DNA of 54,114 nucleotides from Perkinsus olseni (taxonomy: Eukaryota; Perkinsozoa; Perkinsida; Perkinsidae), in the NCBI GenBank assembly GCA_013115135.1, contig JABANP010000367.1:1-54114 (forward strand), given 5' to 3'. The translations under genes were made by a program, and so were the position numbers. Under the pieces are notes generated by a model, which worked only from the letters and a program-made list of their open reading frames with translations, had not been told where the DNA came from and did no database searches. This document shows, piece after piece, positions 38,989 to 50,665 of the stretch (positions are counted from its first letter, which is position 1; each line of letters opens with the position of its first letter).

Positions 38989-40778
38989 ATCAGCCTGGAC
39001 TTCTTCCGGCTATGTAATGACTGCTGCTGAGGTTACAATGGTAACCATTATACTAAAGCCCATGTACATCTAGTCTCATCTAGATTCTACGTCATTTCGC
39101 ATTCACATTCTATTATCGTCATTGTATTAGTATTAATCATGTGTATTGACGAAAGGATTACTCACATTGAATCGCTATATTGCTGAGCCGCCTTCGCCTT
39201 TGTTGTACCAGATGCGTGCTATATGATGGACTGCATGTAGCCGCTATATTATAGCGTTTAAGGTTCTTGCGATAGAAGTTACAGGCTCCTTCCAGACTGA
39301 CCTGTTGTGTTCTGTCCAGTGACGAGGAGGGACGTTAATTCTTGTTGCCCTAACCCTGGAAGCATGCTCTTCAAGCTGGACCCCTTCTGAAACTCTGAAA
39401 CTAGACGTAAATTGTGGTTCCAGAATGAGGCCGAGTTTCAGAGTTGGTGTATTGAATTACCCCAGAGACTAGCCTTTTGCAACTCGGTGGCTAAGAAGAC
39501 CTCTGCGGCTGCGCGAGTTCGAGACCGTGGCCGAAGCCTCGCGCTGGTCGGCTAGACTACGTAGACATAGTCCTCGTCATGAAAGATCTCGCTAAGGACC
39601 CGCCAGCCATTGGACGAGATGGAAGACAATGATAGGAGATATGCTCACGTTGTTTAAGTCAAACATTCTCCCCACGCAAAACCTACAATTTGCCTCCTCC
39701 ATCCGTCATCGTTTTTGTCTAGAAAGTCTTAGTTATACACGAATTCCACTGGCCAACTGCGGAACCAACACTGCCAGAACCGCTTCTTGAACGCTTTACC
39801 GGAGCACTGAATCTGCAGCGCCAAGCCTAATTCTTTAGAGGACGCTGAGGACGGCCGCCTTCCTACCAATGACAGCGAATTGCGGTACTTTCAAACACCA
39901 CAGTACTCACATTAACGTGAAACTATTTTACAACTTTCTTTGGCAAATCCCTGCCGTCTCGCTTTCATAAATATACCGCCCGTCTGACTAGCAACCGCAT
40001 ATGCCACAACTGAGTTGCGCGTATCCGCACCGTAATGCCTCAAAACCCGGCAACTAGCCCCGCCCGAGGCCATAGACTACATGGTCCGCTGCGCACGACA
40101 GAGAAACCGGGCAATGCATCTTATGATTTGGCTGGGGACCTAAAAGCTACGAGCTCGCTAGGAACCGCTGTCGACTTGAAGGCTGACGACGCTCCAAGCG
40201 TAAATACATGACAGTGGGACTTGATGTGACCGCACCAACCCGATGGTCGCGAAAATCCAAGTCTGCACAAAATGCGCTCCACAGCAGACAACGCAGTTAC
40301 ACGGGCAACGGCCTTGGCCGTGTCTACGAATCCTTCAATGAATACCACTGAGCGTGCGACTTCTTCGCTCCATTCATCCCCCTTGCGAATTTACAAATCA
40401 AGTTGGTGTTTTTGCGCTGAATCGTGCGGTTATAAAGGTTATGACAGATAATCCCCATACGTGCTCCGTTGTAAATGCGCCAACTCTGCAGTAGCAACAG
40501 TCGCTGCTTCCGCTACTGTCAAACTACAACAATAGTAACAGCTACCACTGGGCGATTCGACAACCTTAAGGCAGCAGACAAATCCCCCCTTACGATGGTA
40601 ACAATTACCAATTGCGATTGATGACAGCAGCAGGAAGACAGCAAGAGTGATGACAACAGAGTTGAATAGAGGCGCTAACAGAATACCATAGGTATGCCAA
40701 TACGACGAGACGACATCACTACTTTGGGAGCAGCTCAGTAGTTAACCATTACACAATCACCATTAATGACTTATTCAG
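38989..40778. other. 1.8 kb without an identified gene
   Basis: Convergent region between the Cys-rich gene and eIF5A. Long open frames are absent and I see no intron-motif copies, in contrast with the gene-rich part. Confidence 0.45.
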
Positions 40779-41366
40779 TTACTCGACTGCCTTCGCAGAA
40801 ATGATCTTCTCCTGGTCGCAGGCCTTGATGACGGTGACAATGACGGTCTTGCCCTCGTTGAAGTCGTTCTGGATCTGCTGACCAACTTCATCAACACCAT
40901 TTTCGTTCTTAGGAAGGTCCATATCGTCCTTAGTGGTACCGTCGTCGGTAAGAAGAGAGACGGCGCCGGATCCCTCGATGTTCAGCAACTGGTACTCAGC
41001 GCGAACAACATTAGGGACCTGATGACGAGCACAAGTGGAGACAGATCTAACAGCTTCCCTAGTGAGACATACCTCCATGTTGTGAGAAGTAGGGCAGATA
41101 TCCTCATATTTCCTTCCCGTAAAGATATCGAGGCCAGTGATGTTAGCCTTAGCGTGTCCGTGCTTGCCAGTCTTGGAAGTGGAAATGTCCACAATCTTGC
41201 ATGGCTTACCTGATGGAAACGGTAAATACTGATGAAAAAAGAGGAAAATAGACTTACTCTTGAGCATGACGAAGCCGCCCTTGCGGAGGGTACCGGCCTG
41301 CTGAGGGGCGGTATGGGAGGCACCGGCGTCGGCCTGCTCGAAAGTTGGCTCGTCTTCAGAGGACAT
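40779..41366 (-). CDS. EIF5A: Translation initiation factor 5A (hypusinated)
   Basis: eIF5A helps ribosomes form difficult peptide bonds and needs hypusine on one Lys. Starts MSSEDEPTFEQADAGASHTA at 41366. GTLRKGGFVMLK, then a 47-bp intron (about 41212-41258), KPCKIVDISTSKTGKHGHAK (hypusine Lys in TGKHGHAK), ITGLDIFTGRKYEDICPTSH, a second intron of about 53 bp, VPNVVRAEYQLLNIEGSGAV, and IVTVIKACDQEKIISAKAVE with TAA at 40779. Typical length for the family. The frame stays open upstream of the chosen Met, but the MSSEDE start matches the family. Confidence 0.96.
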   Translation of the reverse strand: MSSEDEPTFEQADAGASHTAPQQAGTLRKGGFVMLKSKSIFLFFHQYLPFPSGKPCKIVDISTSKTGKHGHAKANITGLDIFTGRKYEDICPTSHNMEVCLTREAVRSVSTCARHQVPNVVRAEYQLLNIEGSGAVSLLTDDGTTKDDMDLPKNENGVDEVGQQIQNDFNEGKTVIVTVIKACDQEKIISAKAVE

Positions 41367-41528
41367 ACTTAAGTGGCAACACGGAGAAAACAGCACACCC
41401 TTAAAACAACCGACTAACCCACGCACGCTCCCCATCCTGACGGTTGCCTGTTCACGATTCACTAAGAGGCGAGTCGCTCCTCCCTTCATAGCGAAAGGCT
41501 ATTGGCCATGTAGAAGGCACACCTTGTA

Positions 41529-41567
41529 ATCGATCGCGCTACTCGGAAAAGCGCGCGCCACAAAATT
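41529..41567 (-). repeat. GATC half-palindrome and AATTTTGTGGCGCGCGC motif upstream of eIF5A
   Basis: taatcgatcgcgct and, 15 bases on, gcgcgcgccacaaaatt (41551-41567). Both are intron-family motifs in sense orientation to eIF5A, 160-200 bp before its start; a 5'-untranslated intron is possible. Confidence 0.55.
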
Positions 41568-41780
41568 ATCGAATGAGCTCATTTCACCTGATCCGGGGGC
41601 AACTCTCGCACACTTCACGAGTGAAAATCAGAGTCGACTCTTGAGCTTCAGATGTAGCTTGCTGACCGGAGGCCCCTCACGATCTACTCAACACGATGAA
41701 AGACGCGGCTTTTATCCTTGGGAAAAACCGCCCTAAACCGCTGCCCCAACCAGCGAGCTCGCAGTTGTTATTTGTGGTGA

Positions 41781-42214
41781 ATGGCAGTGGATTTGGACCG
41801 AGTCCGCGGTCGAAGACTGTCTTATAACGTGACCATCGTTCCCTTATCGCTGGATGGTAACTCGCAGACCGTGGAAGACGTAATAGCGCAGAGACGACCA
41901 CGTGGAGCCGATCTCCTCAGCTCCGGGCGTTCATCCATTCTCTGCCGTCCGGCACTTCGATCTACACGGCCCGAACGCCTGAGGAATGGGACTACTGTAT
42001 TTTACGGGAAGAACAGCCCAGGCTGGACACCACCCTGAAGGTTTTCTCCCACCTTTACCGGTGCTGTTGTCGCTCTTCGACCGACTTGCATCACGTCTTG
42101 TCAGATCGCGAGAAGGTCTGTCCATTCCCGGACAGATCAATCGGTTCTTTTACAGTAGCTGCTGCCGAGCCTACAGACGACTGGTGGGGGAAGATCTCCC
42201 TGAGCATCGGGTAA
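41781..42214 (+). CDS. Hypothetical protein, about 130 aa
   Basis: Unrecognised. MAVDLDRVRGRRLSYNVTIV ... NSQTVED, then a proposed phase-0 intron (gtaatagcgcag...ctcctcag, about 41880-41919), then LRAFIHSLPSGTSIYTART, EEWDYCILREEQPRLDTTLK, PTDDWWGKISLSIG and TAA at 42212. Divergent from eIF5A, so the 415 bp between them may hold a shared promoter. The start may lie further upstream. Confidence 0.45.
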
Positions 42215-43149
42215 AACGCTGAATCCCCGTGTCGAGTAAAATCTTTTTTCACGCATGAATTTGCCCTGAGAGACGTTAATTATCACAGTGACGTTTTTCG
42301 CTGGCTTCGTCGAAGTTACTCCTAGGAAAATACCTGACACGAATAGAAAAATTTTGAGACGCATTCATAAGGAATATTAATGGTGTATCATTCAGCATTA
42401 AGTGTACAAGATTATAATGTACTGTTATGACTAGTAGTAATATTACATTAAGTAGTTGAGTGATGTTTGTAATGGTAACTATATAATGTTGAATCATGGT
42501 CGTGCCAATGTACGTCAATTTATCATAGAATAAATAAAAATCTATTTACCACTCAAATGTGGCGTAGGTATGATGGTAAGCATCTTATTTCAGACGGCTC
42601 GGTTGGTGGCAGCCCTGAGCGGCGAATGCGGCTACTGCCCGTCCCCACTGGCAACAACTTGGCGATGGTTCGACGTCTTCAGGAAAACTGGACTTTATAG
42701 AACTCCCGATGACGGTAGTAGAGCGATGGCTTGATGCGACGCGCTCGGAGGCCGTTCTGCCTGAGAAATATCTGCGATGCTCGAGTGGAAATTTATCAGC
42801 CCGAACAGCTCGTCCGAGTACAGTGGATACAATTTACGCCACAATCGTTGTTCTGAGCGTAACCTGAAGCAGAATGAATGAATCGTAATGGGGGACTTCT
42901 ATGCTGTGAGGAAGTCCCGGCCTACTTCCTCCCGCCCGGTGGTAGCAGGCCTCGGGGATTCCCGCCTGATCGTTCGGCGGCTTTCGAGCGACAGAGGGCA
43001 GTAGCTAGAATTAACCACACAATCGTTTTTCTGAACGATTGTATGAGGAGATTTTTCGCGCGGTTGCTGTTGTTTTTATCACTCAGAACACCCTTCGTAC
43101 TGCATACAGTCGGAGCAAGAACAGAAGGACACAAGATGGCATCTTGAGG
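42215..43149. other. About 930 bp without an identified gene
   Basis: 42370-42560 is strongly AT-rich (many tta/aat), with an AATAAATAAAA at 42529 that could be a poly(A) signal. No gene recognised. Confidence 0.35.
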
Positions 43150-43851
43150 ACTACGTTTACAGCCAAAGAAGATTCAGCCAGGAGGTCATCCTCATCGCTG
43201 CGGGACTGATCGGAATTCTCATTCTTCAGCCTCTCGAAGTGCGGCAGGCTTATCGTAACTTCGCTAAGGACGTCCTTTGGCGGCGAAATGATGAGGGTGA
43301 TCTCAAACGGCTGAGCTACGAGTTGGACGAACTGGAGTGGAGAGAGGGTCGTAAATCTGTTGTTTTTGTAATGATCTCGCCGTGTTGTCGGTTTGCCAAG
43401 GAGAGCGTCGTAGGCAGGTCCAAGCTGATGCGATGGACTTCCTCTGTGAGAACGCCGGGAGGCAAGGCAAAGTCACGACTGAGCAGAAGTCCGCCCGAAA
43501 GTCGGGTATGGTGTGGTATGGAATTACGAGCAAAAATATCATTTTTTTCGTAGCTTACCCGCCGGGTAACACGCTGCTTCTAAGCAACTTTGCTGCAGCG
43601 GCCACAGCATACGCAACGCGAGGGAAGACCATTCCTACCCAAAGCTGGTTGGTGGTGAGTTCACTCGCCGGCACCTTCCTCGGCAGGCCTCCCACTCAGG
43701 GGCCACCTTGCTGGGCTGGATCTCGGTGGGAGTCCTCTGCCGATCGGTCTGTCTCGCCCATAATGCCCTTACACGCATGGAGGTCAAATTCGGCGATGCT
43801 ATGGTGGCCGAGGCTAGAGCCATGGATGGGTCGAGTGTTGTTGTCGATTGA
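43150..43851 (+). CDS. Hypothetical membrane protein, 5' end unknown
   Basis: Unrecognised. DYVYSQRRFSQ, then a hydrophobic helix VILIAAGLIGILILQPLEV, then a charged helix (YRNFAKDVLWRRNDEGD, KRLSYELDELEWRE). After an intron: RRRQVQADAMDFLCENAGRQ. After another: PPGNTLLLSNFAAAATAYAT. The last exon has a second helix, ATLLGWISVGVLCRSVCLA, and ends MVAEARAMDGSSVVVD, TGA at 43849. Exon joins are approximate and no start codon was found. Confidence 0.4.
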
Positions 43852-45010
43852 AGTGTTTCTGCACTACTCTCGAGAGAGCTTTTGTCGTTCAGCTCCTCCT
43901 CAGGAGGCTTGTCAATTAACAGATGGTATGCTTCTGTTCTACTCGGATATATCATCGTAGTACCAGTGGTGTTGTCGTTGTACATAGAAATATCTTTGGT
44001 GCATCCTCGTGGCAATGTCACTCGGTCCACGGCTAGTCGTTACGACTATAGACGTATCAAACGTGAGCTCAATAGCGTCAGTTCTCGAGAGATGGTCGCT
44101 AGAGTGTGAACTCTGTCTACGAGCATACCCCGTTCGATGCGCCTCGTTGACAGGTTGGGAGTGTAAGGTAACGAGGGAAACTCTTCTGCCGATGAATCAT
44201 GGCAATTGTGGTACTGCTAAATACTCCTGGAAGCACGCACCGGAATAGGTCACCGTAGTTCTCAACCACTATTCTCTCGTCACTATCAACTCATCATGGA
44301 TGCCATCAAAAAAACGTAGCTGGCGATGATCAGTAGGGATGGAGTATCATCTAAGTCTGGGCTCGACACGATTGTCTATCTCGCAGATGGTGACCACCCG
44401 GCAACAGCGTGAATCGGGACTAGAGGCAAGTACGTCCTGTACCTGGATGCTGTCATCATGATGACCTCGAGCGACGGTCGTTCACTGAAGGACAGAACTA
44501 ACAGCTGTTACCTGGTGAATCTTTCTCTCTCATCTACTTGGCCAGATTGAAACTGTCCTTAATAACGAGCAATACATGACTTAGTTATCACGTCTTCCTG
44601 CTCTAAGGCTTCGACCGACTTCTTCTGCGTCTTCCTCCGTCCTCGCGGTCAACGTCCCCGCATCTACTTGGCATCGCGCCGTGATTCAACTTATCATTCA
44701 GTATTGTGGATGGGTTTCGAGTATGAAAACATCCCAGTACGATGATGAGTTCGGAGGAAATGGAAGGCACTCTCTCGAGGCCATGGGTCTCTTGAGCCCG
44801 AAAACGCCACGGGTCCGAAATTTCAAGGGATCAGTTCGAGCTTTGGTGGTCGGTGTGGAAGTAAGTTGACGCATTGCATTCTGTCCTACGATGACTCGAC
44901 TAGTTTCAGTTGGTACAGTTCCCGTTCGGGACGCAGAGTGTCTACATCCCTTGTACGACGTCGCGGTTTTCAGTGTGTGCCAGCAAAGTTGCCCTCTTGA
45001 GTGAACGGGA
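43852..45010. other. 1.2 kb without a firm gene
   Basis: An open stretch to 44109 holds a hydrophobic segment (WYASVLLGYIIVVPVVLSLY) but has no ATG in frame. It may be an exon of an unplaced gene. Confidence 0.3.
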
Positions 45011-45033
45011 GATTACAGTAAATTACTGTAATC
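45011..45033. repeat. Perfect hairpin, 11-bp arms, 1-base centre
   Basis: GATTACAGTAA, A, TTACTGTAATC. Confidence 0.85.
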
Positions 45034-45723
45034 TGATTACTTGAGAAGTTTCCGACCATGCTGCCGGGTAGGGACTGTGGAAGTCAGACAGTTTTGGTCG
45101 GCCTAGCAGCAATTCTGCCTCGCATTAGGATCCGATCCCATCTTCGTCAATGCGAGCGATGTCCCTCGAAGGTCGTGGCTCACGATGCTCTACCAGAGAG
45201 GGAGGCGAGCCATGGTCCAACAAGCGTTGCAGGTGAGACACTCATCGTGAGAATGTGTCAGTCGGGCCGGTTATGTATCCGATGCTTCCCCGGGGAGATG
45301 AAAAGCCGAGCGAGCCACAGAAGGGAAATTTCAGATGAATTTCGTTACCGGTTACTCGTTGTGGAGTCTCAGCTCAGCTGGGTCAGCTGGCCAGAGTCGC
45401 ACTCTGAGAGTCCTGAATTTCTCCTTTCCCGGATTTCTGGCTTCACCGGTGAATACTTATCGCTTTGTCTCTTTCAATCACAATCGTTAATGAGGCGGCT
45501 ATCTGGGTCCGTCGAGCTACGCCAGTTATCAAGGATCTCAGATCACGACGATCGCTCGCTTTGAGCGGTCCAGCCGTTGAAGAGAGGCCATCAGTGCCTG
45601 GCTGGATGAGGGATGATCATCATCATGTGCGGAAGACTACCATAATCGGATCATTGCAGTTCCACGAATATTATGTTTGAGAATGCGGACTTTCTCGAGA
45701 AGCTGCCATATTTTTGAGGTGGG
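45034..45723. other. 690 bp without an identified gene
   Basis: An open frame from 45058 has no recognisable domain. Nothing else supported. Confidence 0.3.
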
Positions 45724-45760
45724 GACAATGAGTAGCCCTGGTCTAGTGCTACTCATTGTC
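45724..45760. repeat. Perfect inverted repeat, 12-bp arms
   Basis: GACAATGAGTAG ... CTACTCATTGTC with a 13-base spacer, 50 bp before the RNase H relic. Confidence 0.85.
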
Positions 45761-45810
45761 TCTCACTGAGAATGGGGAGGGACGGGCAGGCACCGCATCT
45801 ACTAGGGCTA

Positions 45811-46170
45811 CTGATCTTCTTCACTGACGGATCCTTCACTGCGAGCGGGAAGCTTGGTGCCAGGGTGGGCGCTGCCGCTGTCAAGATTAACCGGACGAGG
45901 GAGGACTGTATCGAAGCTTCTCAATTCTCAAGTGGGCCACGATCTACCAGGCTGAGCTCATGGGCATGAAGGTGGCATTCAAACATATGCAGGTGTGGTG
46001 AGTGGATAGGGAACTGTCACGTCTATATACACGTGGACTCCCAAGCCGTAGTCAACACCATGCCATGGCAGTCACGAGGGAACTCACTAAGGAGCAGAAG
46101 TTTAAAGTATCGATTAGATGGGTGAAGGGCCACAGGGGACACGTCGCAAACGAGTCAAGTGACTGTGTGG
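45811..46170 (+). pseudogene. RNase H domain relic of a retroelement
   Basis: RNase HI cleaves RNA in RNA:DNA hybrids. The order of motifs is that of the family: IFFTDGSFTASG (first Asp), YQAELMGMKVAF (Glu), VYIHVDSQAVVN (second Asp), IRWVKGHRGHVANESSD (His and last Asp). They fall in different frames with stops between, so the gene is broken. An RNase H of a LINE-type retrotransposon is the likeliest source; no reverse transcriptase is visible nearby. Confidence 0.7.
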
Positions 46171-46208
46171 CGGGACAGGCGCAACGGAAGGGGACAGGCT
46201 CTCAGAGT

Positions 46209-46227
46209 CTCGATGTCTGACATCGAG
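46209..46227. repeat. Perfect hairpin, 9-bp arms, 1-base centre
   Basis: CTCGATGTC, T, GACATCGAG; about 40 bp after the RNase H relic. Confidence 0.85.
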
Positions 46228-47265
46228 TTTTATGGATACTTGGAGTGGCGTTAGACTGATCGTGAATTGGATGGGAGAGCAATAGTGGAGAGTACCGGCG
46301 ATGAGATCTGCGAGTGCCGTCCTGACGGTTTTGGATGCCCAAGTCGAAGTAATGTGAGTGCCAAAGTCGAAGCTCCTTTGGAGAAGTTTGCTTGTTCTTG
46401 CGTTCAGCATCTCGTTTTGGAGCTGATGGTGAAATTGGAGCTCCAATGTTTATCATTCTCCGCGTTTATGAGTGTCGTTCTGAGTCATTACCTCAGGTGA
46501 TTACTTCATCTCGGCGCATCGGGTGCACAAGAAAATGACCCTGCTGAGGCGAGGCTCACCAGGCCTGAATCCCTCTGAGTTTCTCTTGCGTGCTCTACAA
46601 CGGTCCATTGAATGGACCCCATTCATCACATCTTCGCGACGCGTGCTGTACACTGTGCAGGAGCGAAGCCAACGGAGGAGTTTCAGGACGCCCTATAAAA
46701 GCGGGTCTAATGACGTGAGTCTCACTCAGTTAGGTTTCCTAGGAGATGTTATCGTAGGCTCATCGTTGGAGAGCATCATTACGACGCCCTCTCCACGAGA
46801 GCAGGCACTACGTATGAGCAGTATGAGTCTCTTACTAAGGGAAGGCCAGAGTTGGAGAAGGTTTTACTCGTCGACCATCGAGGCTCGAATCGAGCCATCG
46901 AGCCGCTCGATGCTCCGCTGTTGTCATGCTCGTGTGCCAAGATTTGAAGGTGATCACTCTTCAGTGTGCACGTACATGATGTACGGTACATCTTTCCGTT
47001 TCCGTTGCCGATGAGCGTCTTGCATGATAGCAGAGCATTTACAGTGCACTCATGGTATTCCAGTTGAGTTCGTCGAAGTTGCATTAACTAGAAGTTTAGA
47101 TGATAATTCCTCTGCTCTTCACTTTGCTTTGCATCGTCACACCAGTAGCAGCAGAGAAGCTCCAGCCATGTCCCGCCGGCATCAACTCCGCTACATGCAG
47201 TTCACCGCAAGTAGTTCCTTCGCGTGTGCTCTAATGCCTTATTGCTCCTTGGTCGTTGTATCAGG
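46228..47265. other. 1 kb with unplaced coding-like stretches
   Basis: After an AG at 46735 one frame reads GEHHYDALSTRAGTTYEQYE and LTKGRPELEKVLLVDHRG, which looks coding, perhaps an early exon of the next gene. I could not place its limits. Confidence 0.3.
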
Positions 47266-49390
47266 TGAGCTCGGAAGATCCGCACGTCAAGACAGCAGAT
47301 TACCATGATGAGCTCGAAGCTGAGGTGAGGCCTGCACTTCCCCATCATGATCTTAACCACATGTTGCTGATTCGGACAGCGTATCGTCCACGCCTGACTA
47401 CGCCCTTGATCATTAGCTCTAGGTCAACGAAGGATAGAATTCAGGTCAGCAGGAGTGTTGAGCGGAAACTTGCGAAGGAACGACGCGAACGTGCAGAGAC
47501 AGCCGAAGCTGTCAAGGCGAAGTTCGCCAGTGTTGTGGATAAAATCGACGAGAATGGCATGGCTGTTGTCAAGAGCTCTACTGTGAGTGTCTGCCGGGAT
47601 GATCGCAATATATTTTTACTCTCCTCAGAGGTCCGTCACTGGAAACATTGACGCCGAAGAGGCTTCTCGACATCACAGCCGTTGTCGCTGACTTTGCCGA
47701 TCGTGCGGTGGGTAGATTCGACGATTACGCCCGGTGAGTTCAGGGAGGAGCTGCCCGTTCGCTACCGCTCCCGCCGTCTCTAGTGGTCGGTCTGGAGCAG
47801 AACTGATGATTATGAGCAGTCTTCGAGAATTCCAGTGATTGTTACTTGTGTGATCAGGCTACACGATAAGTCTGTTGGGAAGTTCAGCGAGTTCGCCCTT
47901 CGTCGACCATTTTCGGTGGAGATGATCTCTCCCGTCCTCAACAGTGAGAAGTGAGTCCTCTGTGCGTCGGAAATATTTTGGCAGCTCGAGCTGTGATACA
48001 TATTATTTTTCTCTGGGCATGAGCTGCAGCTTTGAATTGAACCCGAGGTCTAATGCATGGTAGAGAGACGTTAGAGCCAACTAGACCATCGCAACTTACC
48101 AGTCGTTTCCGATTCACCTTGAAGAACGCGTATCTTAGGGAGGCTCTCCTTTAGAGGCTGACCCCTTGGGGGCTCGCTTCTGCCAGATTCGCAGTGCGCA
48201 TACCGCCTTTTACACGCATCAACTGATTGGCTGATCAGCGATAACTGACCTTACCGGTATTCGCCATGGTACCTCACTCAGTGAGGCTCACTGGTCAGAG
48301 GTAGATCCGCTCGGAAAAGGAACCTAGGGAAGCTAACAGTATATGCTCAATTCTATTTGTTCACGATTACTGGAAGGGGTTTAGCTGGCCGGTATCGGGA
48401 GGTTCGCTGAGTTTGACTGCCCTGCAGGTACGAGTATCTTCACAAGGCATCTCTGTGGAATGGGGTTGCCAACGCGTGAGTCAACTGTAACTGCCCTGTG
48501 GTGCACTAACGACAACGGTGTCCTGTTGCTAGGTACTTCAATCGCCACTCCAACCAGTCCAAGGCGACCAAGAGTTTGATAACAGCAACAATAGTCATGC
48601 CGAAGGCATTGGTGATTATACGGAACTCGTTCGGGTGCAGCGGTATCATCCTCAGACCAGGCAGTGGAACCTTACGGAGGCGTGGACGAGCAGGGGCCTA
48701 GATGATGACAAACAGTGGAATCGGGTCCCTCGTGGGATGTTGGTGAGTTGCACGCTGAGAGACTCGCGAGTTCTTCAATCTTTCCGAGCTTTACGCTCAC
48801 GCGAAAGGTCCACAGTGTAACCTGCTTGACGCATTCCTTCAGGTGGTTATCGCTCCACTTGATGATGCAACGGACTCGAGTGAACAGCTGGAGCTCCTAT
48901 TCGAGGACGGAGAGAGCCTGTTCCCCCAGGTCGCTGTGGGCGAGATTCTCCTTCTAGGTGGGTGTTACCTATTAGTGGAGGCCTACCACCTGGACGGTTG
49001 GGTCGTTGGATAGCAGCTCTTTAGGGTCCGGAACCAAGTATCGTATACGAGAAAACAGGGGGATGAGGCCGTGGCAATATCTCACGATTCGCTACTCGAA
49101 GTCTCGGAAAAGCATAAAGAAGCTCTTCTCCAAATTGTTCGGTAGGGTCGCTGTTGATGAGTCGCTTCACGGTGAAGCCTTCACCTGTTCACTGAGGGAA
49201 ACGTTGTGGTGATGTTTTCTAGGGCCAGATCTTCTCTTCGACGACGGGAGCAGTGTCCCGTCTGGCGTGGCAACTTACGAAGATCTACAAGAGTTTCGGG
49301 GGCAGCGAAGCGCGGACAAGCAGGCATCACAGGAGAGGGTGGGTCGTCTTGGTTGGTCTGCTCTCTCGATACTGCTGATGGCAATAGTAA
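47266..49390 (+). CDS. Hypothetical multi-exon protein with late transmembrane helix
   Basis: Unrecognised. Exon pieces in order: SSEDPHVKTADYHDELEA; RSVERKLAKERRERAETAEA, VKAKFASVVDKIDENG; LDITAVVADFADRAVGRFDD; LHDKSVGKFSEFALRRPFSV; YEYLHKASLWNGVANA; YFNRHSNQSKATKSLITATI; VVIAPLDDATDSSEQLELLF, EDGESLFPQVAVGEILLL; VRNQVSYTRKQGDEAVAISH; LLFDDGSSVPSGVATYEDLQ; GWSALSILLMAIVSI. The pieces are separated by GT-AG introns of about 45-60 bp plus one near 450 bp. One protein is assumed because strand and spacing fit; start and stop are not fixed. Confidence 0.4.
47583..47628 (+). repeat. Intron resembling a decayed copy of the tRNA-like intron 15184
   Basis: 46-bp intron starting gtgagtgtctgccgggatga, against gtgagtgtcttctgccggga in the dynein intron at 15184. 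Confidence 0.5.
48029..48096 (-). repeat. tRNA-like antisense tract in a long intron
   Basis: The reverse strand has gcgatggtctagttggctc (D-arm) and ctcgggttcaattc (T-arm); other stems are weak. Confidence 0.45.
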
Positions 49391-50665
49391 GTATTAATAT
49401 CGAATAATAACGAGTAATATCGTTCGCGGTACTTTGCCGTGAACAACGACACCGTGGCAATCTCATCCATCACGTGGAGATGGGAACATGAACAACACGA
49501 CACCTCAGCTCGAGGTATGTGGCGAGATGAGTTGTTATGATGATGGAACTTGCCCGAGTTCAACGCGTGAAATTCAGATGCCCTTTTTCCAAATGGGTGC
49601 TCCACTCTCGATCTCTGGTCTCAACGACGCATCTCAGTGGCTAGACCTATGGCTGTTGAGACGAATTGTTTCGAGGACTGTGCCACAGAGTCTCTCGGCA
49701 GTGCCGAGCCGGTACGGTTACCGTACTACGGTATGTGATGTTGCTGGTGCGCGGCCAAGACTGATGCCCTCAAGAAGCGACTCGGCCATGTCTCGCACGG
49801 CTGTGAGTTCAACTTAAGGGCTCGGACACAGGCTATTGAGCCCGAAATTGCAGTTAAATGCTGGGAATGAAGACGATGCTGACTTGACTCTTACTGGTCA
49901 ACGCTTGGAGCTGAAGACATCGTGGAGTTCTTGAGCTACAGTTGGTGCGGCACTGACCAGATGGTGCCATGCTAGATGTGTCTAGGGACGCCTTCCAGGG
50001 AGGAGCCCAGGGTGAATCTGAGCTGGCCTGTCTAGATTGAAACGTGCCCGGCTTAGATCTGTAACACCCGAATGGCCAATATACTGGAATCGGACATGCG
50101 GGCTGGAAACAAGTGGTGACAGGGAGATTAAAAACTTCAATGTATTCTGCTCGAATATTCAAGCTTTGGGCAGCTTTCGATTCTTTCTGGAATTGTCTTG
50201 CACAGTGCAAGTTGCACTCCTCTGTTGGGACATGATTTGTTGCGGCTACTTCCCAATGCGTTCAAGAAGGCGGAGATGGTATTCATCGACAAGGGAAGAA
50301 GGGCACCCAGGGGCCCAACAGCTGACGGCCAATCGCGTTAACCTCATGCATCGGCAAACTCATCGAATGAGTCATAACGGAGAGCGCTCTGTCTGAGAAC
50401 GGTTCTCAGGAAATTCTTGCTGTATGAGCTGGGCCTCACGCTATAATGCACTGTTCTATTTGGATAAGCTAGGCTATGGTCGGCAGCAACAGCCGTTGCC
50501 GTCTTGCTTGACCACATCGGGACCTAAGCGGTTCACATTCAAGCGGCTGCTCTGTTTCTGTGGTCATAACATTCATACTACATTCGCGATTTTCTCGAAG
50601 CCATGCTTTCGCGTTGGGGCTCTCCACGAGAAATCACGCTGCGATCAAAATTCACATTTTTCGGT
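49391..50665. other. 1.3 kb without a firm gene
   Basis: Open stretches occur (49488-49817) but show no known domain. GTACGGT-T-ACCGTAC, a small perfect hairpin, lies near 49712. Confidence 0.3.
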
